DNA of 28,977 nt from JBFKOL01 sp041628815 (GCA_041628815.1 JBFKOL010000015.1:1-28977), one strand, 5' to 3'. Positions 8,041 to 16,507 are shown, counted from the stretch's first letter. Program-made: numbers and translations. The notes: generated by a model not told the origin, from the letters alone.

Positions 8041-9116
8041 CCATCTGGAACGACGATTCAACGTCTTTTTTATACGAATACATCAACAACAATGCACCCA
8101 CCGGATTTGAGTCGCCAGGTCAGCAAATCTGGCTCGACTACTTGAAACCGTATATTGACGACCATGGGATCGACCACTATGGAACCGCATACGGAATCAT
8201 CAATCCTGGAAAGCCTTTTTCTGTGGCTATAGAGGCCCATGCCGACGAAATTTCTTGGTTTGTAAACTATATTTCCGACGAAGGCTTCATCAGCGTAATC
8301 AGAAATGGAGGCTCTGACCACCTTATTGCCCCTTCCAAAAAGGTAAAAATTCACACGAGCAAAGGGGTGGTCCCGGGAGTATTTGGATGGCCCGCGATAC
8401 ATTTACGAAAAGACAAGGATGTTTCGGCCGTACCAAAATTGGAAAATATTTTCATAGATGTCGGGGCAAAGGACAAGGCGGAAGTCCTTGAAATGGGAAT
8501 TCACGTAGGAAATGTCATAACCTTTGATGATGATCTTGGAGAGCTGAATGGCAAGTTTTTAGTAGGACGGGCTCTTGACAATAGGATAGGTGGTTTCGTC
8601 ATTGCCCAGGTTGCACGGTTAGTTAAAGAAAACAAAGACGTCCTTCCCTATTCTCTTTATATAGTCAACTCTGTGCAGGAAGAGGTGGGACTCAGAGGAG
8701 CTGGTATGATTGCTGACACGCTGAAACCCAATGTGGCCATTGTTACCGATGTCTGTCATGACACGAACACGCCAATGATCAAACCCAAAACAGTAGGAGA
8801 TATCAAGGCCGGATCGGGTCCTACAATCACTTATGCCCCTGCCATTCATTACAAGGTGCTTGAAGTGGTCATCGAGGTGGCGGAGAAAAACAAAATCCCT
8901 TTCCAGCGTTCCGCTTCGTCACGCGTGACGGGTACGGATACCGATGCTTTTGCCTATTCACGTGGAGGCATCCCATCAGTATTGATCTCATTACCGCTCA
9001 GGTACATGCATACGACTGTGGAAATGGCGCACAAAGAAGACATAGAAAACCTTGTTCAGCTGATTTACAAGAGCTTGCTAAGGATTGGACCTGACATGCC
9101 ATTGAAGTATCTTTAG
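8037..9116 (+). CDS. M42-family metallo-aminopeptidase (glutamyl aminopeptidase/FrvX type)
   Basis: This 359-residue protein belongs to the tetrahedral aminopeptidase/M42 family of dinuclear metal enzymes, which remove N-terminal residues from peptides in the cytoplasm. The expected metal ligands and base are present: H68 in AIEAHADE, D181 in GRALDNRIGG, E215-E216 in VNSVQEEVGLRG, D238 in VTDVCHDT and H325 in RYMHTTVEM. Length and residue order are typical of the family and no signal peptide is present. It shares a four-base overlap with pyrE, so its expression probably follows pyrE, although no metabolic link is evident. Exact peptide preference is unknown. Confidence 0.92.
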   Translation: MTIWNDDSTSFLYEYINNNAPTGFESPGQQIWLDYLKPYIDDHGIDHYGTAYGIINPGKPFSVAIEAHADEISWFVNYISDEGFISVIRNGGSDHLIAPSKKVKIHTSKGVVPGVFGWPAIHLRKDKDVSAVPKLENIFIDVGAKDKAEVLEMGIHVGNVITFDDDLGELNGKFLVGRALDNRIGGFVIAQVARLVKENKDVLPYSLYIVNSVQEEVGLRGAGMIADTLKPNVAIVTDVCHDTNTPMIKPKTVGDIKAGSGPTITYAPAIHYKVLEVVIEVAEKNKIPFQRSASSRVTGTDTDAFAYSRGGIPSVLISLPLRYMHTTVEMAHKEDIENLVQLIYKSLLRIGPDMPLKYL

Positions 9117-9172
9117 ACTGATCAAATCTTTAAATCCTGCCCTCTTTCTTTAAATATTATGTCTACAGCAAT

Positions 9173-9964
9173 TTGCACATCGCCATAAGTGCAGCCGTTT
9201 ACCTCGCTGGGGCGATGCACCTTTTCAAGATACCCTTGAATGCTTACCTTATAGGGTTCATAGGTTGTGCTACTTTCCTGACTTACAATTTGCATCGCTT
9301 CATTGGACTTCTAAAATCAGACAAAAAGGACGTGCCTGAAAGATTTCAGTATACACTGAACCACCTGACTTCCTTTATTACCTTGAATATCCTGATATTG
9401 GGACAGTTTATTTTCTGTCTTGAACACCTATCCTGGGATACCATTTTCGATCTGTCTTTAGTAGGATTTATTACTGCATTGTACCTGTTGCCGGTATTCC
9501 CGGGATTTAAAAGGTTGCGTGATATAGCCTGGATAAAGATATTCGTCATTGCACTTGTATGGGCCTATATCTTCATCTTGCCCGATATGGAAGGAGACGC
9601 TTATTCAAACGTGATCTTCTATGTCTTTTTGATGCAGTTTTTTTTCTTTCTGGGACTAACCCTTCCATTTGATATCAGGGATGCCTCTATTGATGAAGGC
9701 AACCAACTAAAGACATTGGCCAATGTCCTTCCTATCAAAAAGGTGATTCGCATCATCGAAATGTGCTTTTTAGTTTCCCTGATTTTGTGTATTGTCACCA
9801 CCGTAATTAGCAAACTACCCTTGTACGTACCCATTCTTTTTGCCATGATGCTCGCATTATTGTATTTCCTCGTACGCAAGTATCCCAGGTCGGAATATGA
9901 AATGTATTACCTCGGATTGCTCGATGGGTTTATCCTTATCAATGGACTCATTTTTCTTCTTTGA
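9173..9964 (+). CDS. UbiA-like polytopic membrane protein
   Basis: At least 263 residues with about seven to nine hydrophobic segments. DIRDASIDEGNQLKTL, about two-thirds along, resembles the second aspartate-rich motif of the UbiA prenyltransferase superfamily (DxRD-x-x-x-D). The first motif, normally NDxxDxxxD, is replaced by YNLHRFIG with no aspartates, so prenyl-diphosphate chemistry is doubtful. The start is uncertain. TTG at 9173 is the first conventional start, but the frame stays open back to a stop at 9131-9133, and the upstream codons encode FFKYYVYSN, which looks like a natural amphipathic leader. CTG at 9137 is then a candidate start. The gene follows the M42 peptidase by 56 bases and may be cotranscribed. 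Function is not assigned. Confidence 0.65.
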   Translation: MHIAISAAVYLAGAMHLFKIPLNAYLIGFIGCATFLTYNLHRFIGLLKSDKKDVPERFQYTLNHLTSFITLNILILGQFIFCLEHLSWDTIFDLSLVGFITALYLLPVFPGFKRLRDIAWIKIFVIALVWAYIFILPDMEGDAYSNVIFYVFLMQFFFFLGLTLPFDIRDASIDEGNQLKTLANVLPIKKVIRIIEMCFLVSLILCIVTTVISKLPLYVPILFAMMLALLYFLVRKYPRSEYEMYYLGLLDGFILINGLIFLL

Positions 9965-9968
9965 TACT

Positions 9969-9982
9969 GTCTGACATCAGAC
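9969..9982. promoter_or_regulatory. Inverted repeat, candidate operator
   Basis: GTCTGA-CA-TCAGAC is a perfect inverted repeat with 6-bp arms and a 2-base centre. It lies just after the stop of the UbiA-like gene and upstream of the beta-barrel gene at 10047. No T-run follows, so it is not an intrinsic terminator. The cognate regulator is unknown. Confidence 0.4.
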
Positions 9983-9999
9983 ATAACGTGCACGAACCC

Positions 10000-10015
10000 G
10001 TTAACTTTAGCTAAC
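10000..10015. promoter_or_regulatory. Imperfect 16-bp dyad resembling the MntR-like operator
   Basis: GTTAACTTTAGCTAAC has outer arms GTTA/TAAC and matches its own reverse complement in six of eight half-site positions. It agrees with the palindrome at 2997-3012 in 10 of 16 positions, including all eight outer bases. It also contains TAACTTTA, one base from a TAnnTTTG -7 box. Its centre is 32 bp from that of the inverted repeat at 9969-9982, roughly three helical turns. Confidence 0.35.
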
Positions 10016-10046
10016 AAAAGATTGATCAAGTCGTTTTTTAGGCAGA

Positions 10047-11021
10047 ATGAAACGGTATCTCGGCTTGGTTGTTTTGTTATTCCTAACCATCCACCTCGGG
10101 GGGCAGACCTGTTGTTCCGGTGGGGTGCCTGTGAGCAGCAATCTCGGCTTCCGGTCGGAATCCGAGGGTACCCTTCAACTCAGTATTCAGACGGACTTTA
10201 ATGTCCTGACTACACTCTATTCCGGAAGTATTCGACTGGACGACGATTTTCGAAAACGCACCACACAATCCTACCTGTTCAGGGCATCGTACGGTATTGA
10301 TAGCCGTTTGGCTGTTGAAGTATTTTTCCCATGGGTGCGGCAGACCAGAAAAATTTATACACCAAGTGGTTCGACAGATTTTGAGTCGAGTCATGGTGTA
10401 GGAGATCCCGTTGCATTGCTCATATACAATGTAGTGAACAACCCCATTCACTGGCGGATAGGTGCAGGATCTCAAATGCCTTTAGGAAGATATGATGTCG
10501 TCAATGACAAGGGCTTGTTTCTCACGGAAGATCTACAGCCAGGCAGCGGATCGTGGGATTGGGTGTTTTTTTCTTCCTTGGAGGTCGTTCCTTCCCGCAG
10601 CAAGGCGCTGCTGTTATCTTTGAATACCATTTTCAGCCGAAATGGTGTGAATGATCGGTCGCGGAATGGCGCTCAAAGCTATCGCTTCGGAGATGAAATC
10701 CAACTCATTGCCAACCTTTCAGACCAATGGCTCATTTTCAATCAAGTGGTGACATCCGGTATTGGCCTCCGATATCGAAACGCCGCAAGAGATCGAATCG
10801 ACGAAATTCCGAACAGTGGTACCGGAGGGCACTTTCTTTTCGCTAGATTTACCGGTGGAATCCCATTACCCCGCGAGCTGGGAGAAATGGGGATTCAATT
10901 CGAAATACCGCTTTATACCCGCGTCAACGAAACCCAACTGGCTCCATCCTATCGTCTGAACTTTGGATGGTTTAAAAAATTTGGTTTGAAAAATGACCAC
11001 CCCATATCCGAGGAATTATGA
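10047..11021 (+). CDS. Exported putative outer-membrane beta-barrel protein with N-terminal Cys-Cys
   Basis: This 324-residue protein has a clear signal peptide (MKRYLGLVVLLFLTIHLGGQ). Straight after the likely cleavage site comes TCCSGGVPVS, with an adjacent cysteine pair. The rest shows alternating polar and hydrophobic stretches with aromatic residues (YLFRASYGIDSRLAVEVFFP and similar) and is probably a barrel of the transporter-like type seen in Bacteroidota. I can name no substrate. The stop overlaps the start of the DUF3179 lipoprotein (ATGA, 11018-11021), so the two are translationally coupled and probably work together in the envelope. The upstream 82-bp gap carries two dyads, one like the MntR-type operator, which raises a possible metal link. 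Export is well supported; barrel fold is moderate. Confidence 0.7.
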   Translation: MKRYLGLVVLLFLTIHLGGQTCCSGGVPVSSNLGFRSESEGTLQLSIQTDFNVLTTLYSGSIRLDDDFRKRTTQSYLFRASYGIDSRLAVEVFFPWVRQTRKIYTPSGSTDFESSHGVGDPVALLIYNVVNNPIHWRIGAGSQMPLGRYDVVNDKGLFLTEDLQPGSGSWDWVFFSSLEVVPSRSKALLLSLNTIFSRNGVNDRSRNGAQSYRFGDEIQLIANLSDQWLIFNQVVTSGIGLRYRNAARDRIDEIPNSGTGGHFLFARFTGGIPLPRELGEMGIQFEIPLYTRVNETQLAPSYRLNFGWFKKFGLKNDHPISEEL

Positions 11022-12073
11022 AAAGCAGACGATACCTAATTTTTTGTGGACTACTCTTGGCAATGGCGTGTACAAAGGAAAAAGAAGGATTTCGGAAAGC
11101 ACCTTCACAGCCTATTGAAGATGAATGGTTGATCCCATCGGACCAGGTGTTTGATGGTGGTCCTGGGAAAGATGGCATTCCATCCATTGACAACCCAGAT
11201 TTTACATTAACAGCGGAGGTAAGTTTTTTAAAGGATGAAGACCTGGTATTGGGAATTGCCTTTGATGGAGTCATTAAAGCTTATCCCCATCCTATTCTTG
11301 ACTGGCACGAAATCGTCAATGATGAATTCGGTGAATTATCCCTTGCCATTACCTATTGTCCGCTTACGGGAACTGGTGTAGCGTGGAACCGGGTAATAGA
11401 GGGAGAATTGGCTGAATTCGGGGTATCAGGGCTCTTATACAACACAAACCTGATGCCTTATGACCGCATTACAAACAGTGTCTGGTCTCAGCAAAGACTG
11501 GATTGCGTCAATGGCGAGCTCAAAGGTACGACAGCCAAGGTGCACAGCTTGGTTGAAATGCCTTGGTCGGTATGGAAAGAAGCCTTCCCGGAAGCCTTGG
11601 TGTTAAACACACGAACAGGCTATTCGCGCAATTACGCGCGATATCCCTATGGAGACTACCGCACCAATCAAAGGCGGCTGTTATTCCCAATTCGCCATAC
11701 CGATGACCGCCTACCACTGAAAGAGCGCGTCCTTGGGGTGGTGTATTCATCCGAACAAAAGGTATACCTATTCGATGACGGTCAACAGAGCATCGACATG
11801 ATCTTAGACGAGGTTGCTGGAAGGCAGATCGCCATAGTAAGAAGCAAAGTCCTGAATGTCCTGGCAGCTTTTGAGTTGAGAACGGATCGCACGTACGAGC
11901 TAAAGAAGGATGGTTTTCCCAATGTAATTGCAGATTCTCAGGGAAATGTATACGATATCTTGGGTAGGTGTACCCATGGAAACGCAGCTGCTTTGAACCT
12001 GTCGCCCCAGTTTATGGGATATTGGTTTTCATGGGGTACATTCTATCCAGAAATCCCCATCTGTGGATTTTGA
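11018..12073 (+). CDS. DUF3179-domain lipoprotein
   Basis: This 351-residue protein has a basic, hydrophobic N-terminus (MKSRRYLIFCGLLLAMAC) with a plausible lipidation cysteine at C18, though position -3 is Ala. The core matches DUF3179: VLGIAFDGVIKAYPHPILDWHEIVND, split here by ordinary context, then ITYCPLTGTGVAWNR, VSGLLYNTNLMPYD and the C-terminal GRCTHGNAAALN. The conserved Cys in TYCPLTG is present. The biochemical role of DUF3179 is not known to me. The start overlaps the preceding beta-barrel gene by four bases, indicating coupled translation. The 3' end converges on trmD with 15 bases between stops and no obvious terminator. Domain assignment is confident; function is open. Confidence 0.85.
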   Translation: MKSRRYLIFCGLLLAMACTKEKEGFRKAPSQPIEDEWLIPSDQVFDGGPGKDGIPSIDNPDFTLTAEVSFLKDEDLVLGIAFDGVIKAYPHPILDWHEIVNDEFGELSLAITYCPLTGTGVAWNRVIEGELAEFGVSGLLYNTNLMPYDRITNSVWSQQRLDCVNGELKGTTAKVHSLVEMPWSVWKEAFPEALVLNTRTGYSRNYARYPYGDYRTNQRRLLFPIRHTDDRLPLKERVLGVVYSSEQKVYLFDDGQQSIDMILDEVAGRQIAIVRSKVLNVLAAFELRTDRTYELKKDGFPNVIADSQGNVYDILGRCTHGNAAALNLSPQFMGYWFSWGTFYPEIPICGF

Positions 12074-12088
12074 TTTCCTGAAAGTTCA

Positions 12089-12772
12089 TCAATCATCCGA
12101 TTCCAAAAGGTCCGGCCGTATATGCCTGGTGCGTTCTAAGGCCTTTTGGCGTCGCCAATCCTCAATTTTTTGGTCGTGACCTGATAACAAGATCTGCGGC
12201 ACCTTCCATCCTTTGTACTGCGAAGGACGGGTATAGACCGGGGGCGCAAGCATCCCATCCTGGAATGAGTCCGTCAAAGCCGAGGTGCCATCATTCATGG
12301 TACCGGGTATCAGCCTTGACACGGCATCTACGAGTACCATGGCAGCCAACTCGCCGCCTGTAAGAACGTAATCACCAATGGATACTTCGAGCGTTACATG
12401 ATTTTCTCTGATCCTGTGATCGATGCCTTTGTAATGTCCACATATGAGCATCAAGTTCGTTCCAAGTGAAAGCTGGTTAGCCATTTTCTGTTTGAGTCGT
12501 TTGCCATCGGGTGTCAAATAGATGATATGGTCATAAGTCCTTACCCTCTTAAGTGCTTCAATACAACGGTCTAAAGGTTCAACCATGAGCACCATGCCGG
12601 CTCCCCCTCCGTATTGGTAATCATCGATCTGCCTGTTTTTCCCGATGCCATAGTTCCTGAGATCATGAATTTCGATCGAAATGATTTGTTCGGTGATGGC
12701 TCTTCTCAGGATGGAATGATCGAGTGGCCCCCTGAGCAAATCTGGCAGACCTGTGACAATGTCAAAATGCAT
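12089..12772 (-). CDS. trmD: tRNA (guanine-37-N1)-methyltransferase
   Basis: It uses S-adenosylmethionine to methylate G37 next to the anticodon of certain tRNAs, preventing frameshifting. The 227-residue protein carries the TrmD SPOUT-knot signatures: HDLRNYGIGKNRQIDDYQYG (36-55), YGGGAGM (54-60), ICGHYKGIDHRI and DYVLTGGELAAM. Length is typical. It is the last gene of a minus-strand set after cdaA and the M20 dipeptidase, 15 bases downstream of the latter. It is separate from the usual rpsP-rimM-trmD-rplS context; none of those genes is in this window. Confidence 0.96.
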   Translation of the reverse strand: MHFDIVTGLPDLLRGPLDHSILRRAITEQIISIEIHDLRNYGIGKNRQIDDYQYGGGAGMVLMVEPLDRCIEALKRVRTYDHIIYLTPDGKRLKQKMANQLSLGTNLMLICGHYKGIDHRIRENHVTLEVSIGDYVLTGGELAAMVLVDAVSRLIPGTMNDGTSALTDSFQDGMLAPPVYTRPSQYKGWKVPQILLSGHDQKIEDWRRQKALERTRHIRPDLLESDD

Positions 12773-12787
12773 GTAATCAGTACTGGT

Positions 12788-14188
12788 TTACTTTGACTCT
12801 TTTCCCTTGAGCTTGGCGTAATTATGGTAAAAATGAGGTATGGTTTCTATGCCTTTGTAAAAGTTGAATAAGCCATAGTGTTCATTGGGTGAATGAATAT
12901 CATCGCTGTCCAGACCAAATCCCATCAAAACGGTCTTCACTCCGAGAATTTCTTCGAAAAGTGCCACGATAGGTATGCTACCTCCCATGCGCATCGGTAT
13001 AGGCTCCGTACCATAGCTAGAAGACATGGCCAGACTGGCAGCACGGTATTCATCGGTATCGGTCGGCGTTACAGCGGGCCAACCGCCATGATGCGGTTTG
13101 ACCTTCACCTCTACGCCTTTAGGAGCAATTTTTTTAAAGTGCCTCGCAAAAAGATCAGTGATCTTTTCGGGATCCTGGTCAGGAACAAGTCGCATACTGA
13201 TTTTTGCAAAGGCCTTTGACGGCAGGACAGTCTTAGCACCTTCTCCTGTATAACCACCCCACATGCCATTGACATCCAAGGTCGGCCGGATGGAGGTTCG
13301 TTCCAGCGTCGTAAACCCTTCTTCGCCAAGGACATCTTTAATGCCCAATTCGGATTTGTAAACATCTAGGTCGAAGGGTGCTTCGTTCATTTTGCGACGC
13401 TCTCCTTCGCCAATAACCTCAACATCATCGTAAAATCCCGGGATGGTAATTCTCTCTTTGTCGTCCTTCAATGAAGCTATCATTTTGCAAAGAACGTTGA
13501 TTGGATTGGCGACAGCGCCACCGTATACTCCGGAATGAAGGTCCTTATTGGCTCCTGTGACTTCTACCTCAACATAACTAAGTCCCCTTAAACCTACCGT
13601 TATGGACGGTACATCGTTGGCCAAGACCGATGTATCGGAGATCATTACCATATCACATTCGAGCATGTCTTGATATTGTCTGCAAAAATCTTCAAGATGG
13701 TCCGATCCAACTTCTTCTTCTCCTTCAAACAAAAATTTGACATTACAGGGTACTCCTTCGTTGGCGTACATTGCTTCAAACGCTTTTACATGCATATAAA
13801 GTTGTCCCTTGTCATCGCACGATCCCCTTGCAAAAATTGCCCCATCGGGATGGATCTCTGTTTTCTTGATAACCGGTTCGAAAGGAGGTGATTCCCAAAG
13901 GTCCAGAGGATCAGGTGGCTGAACATCGTAGTGACCATATACCAATACTGTAGGTAAAGAAGGATCTTTGACGTAATTGGCGAATACGACCGGATGTCCT
14001 TCTGTCTCGAAAATTTTGACTTCTTTGATTCCTGCTCTTTTAAGCTTTTGGATGAGCCACTCGGCTGCAGCAATCATATCTTTTTTATGCCTGGAATCAG
14101 CACTGACCGATGGTATCCGCAGGAAGTCGAGTAATTCTTCAAGGAATCGCTCCTTGTTTTTCCGTATATAAGTAGTTGTTTCAGTCAT
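12788..14188 (-). CDS. M20-family metallodipeptidase (ArgE/DapE/CPG2-like)
   Basis: This 466-residue cytoplasmic protein contains the M20 dipeptidase signatures YGHYDVQPPDPLDLW (84-98, metal ligand H86 and D88), ARGSCDDKGQ (120-129, bridging Asp) and EGEEEVGS (155-162, general base and metal-ligand Glu). GVYGGAVANP and MRMGGSIPIV further on fit the carnosinase-like subfamily. The lid/dimerisation insert is present and length is normal. Likely activity is zinc-dependent hydrolysis of dipeptides; specificity is unknown. Its start overlaps the stop of cdaA by four bases, so the two are translationally coupled. No role in c-di-AMP turnover should be assumed from this alone. Confidence 0.9.
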   Translation of the reverse strand: MTETTTYIRKNKERFLEELLDFLRIPSVSADSRHKKDMIAAAEWLIQKLKRAGIKEVKIFETEGHPVVFANYVKDPSLPTVLVYGHYDVQPPDPLDLWESPPFEPVIKKTEIHPDGAIFARGSCDDKGQLYMHVKAFEAMYANEGVPCNVKFLFEGEEEVGSDHLEDFCRQYQDMLECDMVMISDTSVLANDVPSITVGLRGLSYVEVEVTGANKDLHSGVYGGAVANPINVLCKMIASLKDDKERITIPGFYDDVEVIGEGERRKMNEAPFDLDVYKSELGIKDVLGEEGFTTLERTSIRPTLDVNGMWGGYTGEGAKTVLPSKAFAKISMRLVPDQDPEKITDLFARHFKKIAPKGVEVKVKPHHGGWPAVTPTDTDEYRAASLAMSSSYGTEPIPMRMGGSIPIVALFEEILGVKTVLMGFGLDSDDIHSPNEHYGLFNFYKGIETIPHFYHNYAKLKGKESK

Positions 14189-15009
14189 ATTCTGGATTTT
14201 AGAAAATTCACTTTAAGTTGTTTCTTGAGTTCTTCCTGTGATTCTATCTTTACCAGGAATCCTTTCGAGGCCATAGACCAATCTCCTCTTTCTTCGGATA
14301 CCACAAAAGCAGTAGCATTCGTTTTTTCGGAAACCCCTATAGCTGCGCGGTGCCTCAGGCCCAACTGATCCGGTAGTGATTTGCTTTCGGATATGGGAAG
14401 AATGACACTTGCTGAATAGATCCTATTGTTGCAAACTACCACGGCACCATCGTGCATTGGTGATTCTTTCTGGAATATGCTTTTTAACAGTTGAGAGGTT
14501 ATGCGAGAATCTATGATCTGACCGGAGTTGTTCCAAATGGATATATCCTTGTTGTTGGAGAAGACGAGCAACGCTCCCGTCTTTGTTTCGCTGAGATACG
14601 TCATGGCAAAGAGTACCTCATCTACACTTCTCATAAGATCGCTATCGTCCATGGACCATTGATCTCCCCAAAGTTTTTGAAGAAATCCAAACCTGTTCTT
14701 TAAAGTATTGGCGCCAAGCATGAGAAGAAATTGCCTAACCTCCTGCTGAAATATGATAATGACAATCAGGACGCCAAAGCCTATAAATGGACCAAGGATG
14801 AAAGTCAGCAATTTCATCTGCAATACGCTGACCACCAGCCAGATTAGATACAACATCAGTACCCCGATGAAAATATTGAACGCGATAGTGCCTTTTAGCA
14901 GCTTGTAAAGCTGGTACACCAGGAACAGAACAATCAAAACATCAACCACATCCAGAATTCTGATGTCCTGTAAATTCATGGCACCAAACTGCCAAAAGTG
15001 ATCAATCAT
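14185..15009 (-). CDS. cdaA: Membrane-bound diadenylate cyclase CdaA
   Basis: It condenses two ATP into cyclic di-AMP, a second messenger tied to K+ and osmotic balance. This 274-residue protein has three N-terminal membrane segments (about 20-37, 42-62 and 66-88) followed by a DAC (DisA_N) domain. The signature residues are present: MHDGAVVV with DGA at 187-189 and LGLRHRAAIG with RHR at 219-221. The start is ATG 15009; an internal ATG (residue 11, MNLQDIRILD) is an alternative. It heads the cdaA-dipeptidase-trmD operon. The 203-bp gap upstream is divergent with an exported protein of unknown function. I see no c-di-AMP phosphodiesterase in the window. Confidence 0.95.
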   Translation of the reverse strand: MIDHFWQFGAMNLQDIRILDVVDVLIVLFLVYQLYKLLKGTIAFNIFIGVLMLYLIWLVVSVLQMKLLTFILGPFIGFGVLIVIIIFQQEVRQFLLMLGANTLKNRFGFLQKLWGDQWSMDDSDLMRSVDEVLFAMTYLSETKTGALLVFSNNKDISIWNNSGQIIDSRITSQLLKSIFQKESPMHDGAVVVCNNRIYSASVILPISESKSLPDQLGLRHRAAIGVSEKTNATAFVVSEERGDWSMASKGFLVKIESQEELKKQLKVNFLKSRI

Positions 15010-15212
15010 ACGATGTGTATTCTTTAAACTTCATCTTGCAAGGAGTCATTCACATAAGACATTAATACTTTATGCATCCGTGAATCTTTCGCTCTGTCAA
15101 AACAAAGGGCAATTTATTCTATTCCTCAGACAGATGATGACGGTTTTTAGAAAGAATTGTCCCTGAGACATTTTAGGCCTCAATTCGTAACGGAAAAGAC
15201 ATACGCTAGAAA

Positions 15213-15887
15213 ATGTATCGAGTGAACATTCGTTGTATCATTGTCATTGATAAGGCAAAAATAACAATTGTGCGAATCGCTCCGTTCCGGTTTCATATTT
15301 TAATGGTAAGTGCAAGCTTAACAATTACCATAGCGATACTTCCTTGCAATGATTTGTCGGCTCAGCTTGTTGAAACCCAATGTGAGGTGGCATATGATGG
15401 TATCGATCTAAAATCAAAGAAACTCACATTCGAGCTGAAACCTACAACCTTGTTTCACTACACTCCCAGGGAAATTCGCAATGAGGTGGGAGATGTCGGG
15501 TTGCTGCATTGTTCGGGGCAACTACAACAGATCGAAGAATCTGTCTTTCTCAATCTGAATATTGAAATTTTTTCCAAACTGGCTCCTCAAATGTATGGAC
15601 AGATCAAAAAGGGTCATCTTTTTCGGATCACCCTGATAGATGGCCGACAGATTGATCTTCGATGTATTGGGGGCAGTGATGGGGAAAACTTTGTGGAGAG
15701 GAATTCTTTCATCTATCCCATCCGTTTTAACCTGGAGAAAGGAGCGAGGCGTGCCCTTTCCAGAATGGAGGTGGACAAGGTAGGAATACAATGGACCAGT
15801 GGCTTCGAAGAATACCCCATATTTGAAGTGGATTTTTTCATGAATCAAATAGCATGTCTGAAAGAGAAAGGCAGAAAACCAAACTAG
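15213..15887 (+). CDS. Exported protein of unknown function
   Basis: The frame from ATG 15213 gives 224 residues. The first 19 residues precede a more natural signal peptide starting at GTG 15270 (RIAPFRFHILMVSASLTIT, ending DLSAQ), so GTG may be the true start, giving 205 residues. The mature part (about 170 residues) is mixed alpha/beta with few cysteines: QLVETQCEVAYDG, a central GHLFRITLIDGRQIDLRC, and a C-terminal VGIQWTSGFEEYPIFEVD. I do not recognise a family. The last 34 bases overlap the miaE-type gene in another frame, so the pair is probably cotranscribed. The stop and overall reading are clear; function is unknown and likely periplasmic. Confidence 0.7.
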   Translation: MYRVNIRCIIVIDKAKITIVRIAPFRFHILMVSASLTITIAILPCNDLSAQLVETQCEVAYDGIDLKSKKLTFELKPTTLFHYTPREIRNEVGDVGLLHCSGQLQQIEESVFLNLNIEIFSKLAPQMYGQIKKGHLFRITLIDGRQIDLRCIGGSDGENFVERNSFIYPIRFNLEKGARRALSRMEVDKVGIQWTSGFEEYPIFEVDFFMNQIACLKEKGRKPN

Positions 15888-16462
15888 GCCTTGAGTTGCC
15901 AACGGACCCACGATGGGCTCGTCTTGCCGAGATGCATCTGGCAGAAATTCTAACCGATCATGCCTATTGCGAACAAAAAGCAGCGACGGCGTGCATTTCA
16001 TTGATCCAACAGTACCCTGAAAAGGAAGAGCTTGTAGAAGAACTGATGCCGGTTGTTACCGAGGAATGGGGCCACTTCCGGCTCGTAATTGCAGAACTTA
16101 AAAAAAGGGGGTTGTCTTTAGGGAGGCAGCGGAAAGACGAATATGTCAACGAACTGATGAAATTTCAGCTGAAAGGTGGAACCAGGGAAGACCGGTTATT
16201 GGAAAAACTTTTAACCTGTGCATTGATAGAAGCGAGAAGTTGTGAAAGATTTCGATTGCTGTCGCTTCATCTGGGAGAAGCCAAACTCAGGGAGTTTTAT
16301 CATCACTTTATGGTTTCTGAAGCAGGCCACTACAAGATGTTCATCAATCTCGCAAAATTGTACTTCGGCCAGGAAAAAGCTATGAAACGCTGGAGTGAAT
16401 ACCTTGATTTCGAGGCTAAACTGATGTCAAGGCTCAAACCATCTGGTCAGAGAATGCATTGA
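15854..16462 (+). CDS. miaE: tRNA-(ms2io6A37)-hydroxylase, MiaE type
   Basis: It hydroxylates the isopentenyl group of ms2i6A37 in tRNA using a diiron centre and O2. This 202-residue helical protein shows the full ferritin-like ligand set: E40, E71xxH74 (EEWGHF), E126 (IEARSCERF) and E156xxH159 (SEAGHY). The sequence LAEILTDHAYCEQKAA (29-44) and the overall length match the MiaE family. The ATG at 15854 lies 34 bases inside the preceding unknown gene, consistent with coupled translation. Substrate requires prior MiaA and MiaB action, neither gene being in this window. A related iron hydroxylase role cannot be strictly excluded, but the family match is strong. Confidence 0.9.
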   Translation: MSERERQKTKLGLELPTDPRWARLAEMHLAEILTDHAYCEQKAATACISLIQQYPEKEELVEELMPVVTEEWGHFRLVIAELKKRGLSLGRQRKDEYVNELMKFQLKGGTREDRLLEKLLTCALIEARSCERFRLLSLHLGEAKLREFYHHFMVSEAGHYKMFINLAKLYFGQEKAMKRWSEYLDFEAKLMSRLKPSGQRMH

Positions 16463-16507
16463 CATCATCAAACTTTTGTCGTCACTGTTACACCGAATCA
16501 GTCTGTA

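Noticed and set aside
9969..9982. Inverted repeat as a transcription terminator for the UbiA-like gene
   Set aside because: The arms are only 6 bp and no T-run follows; it is kept only as a possible operator.
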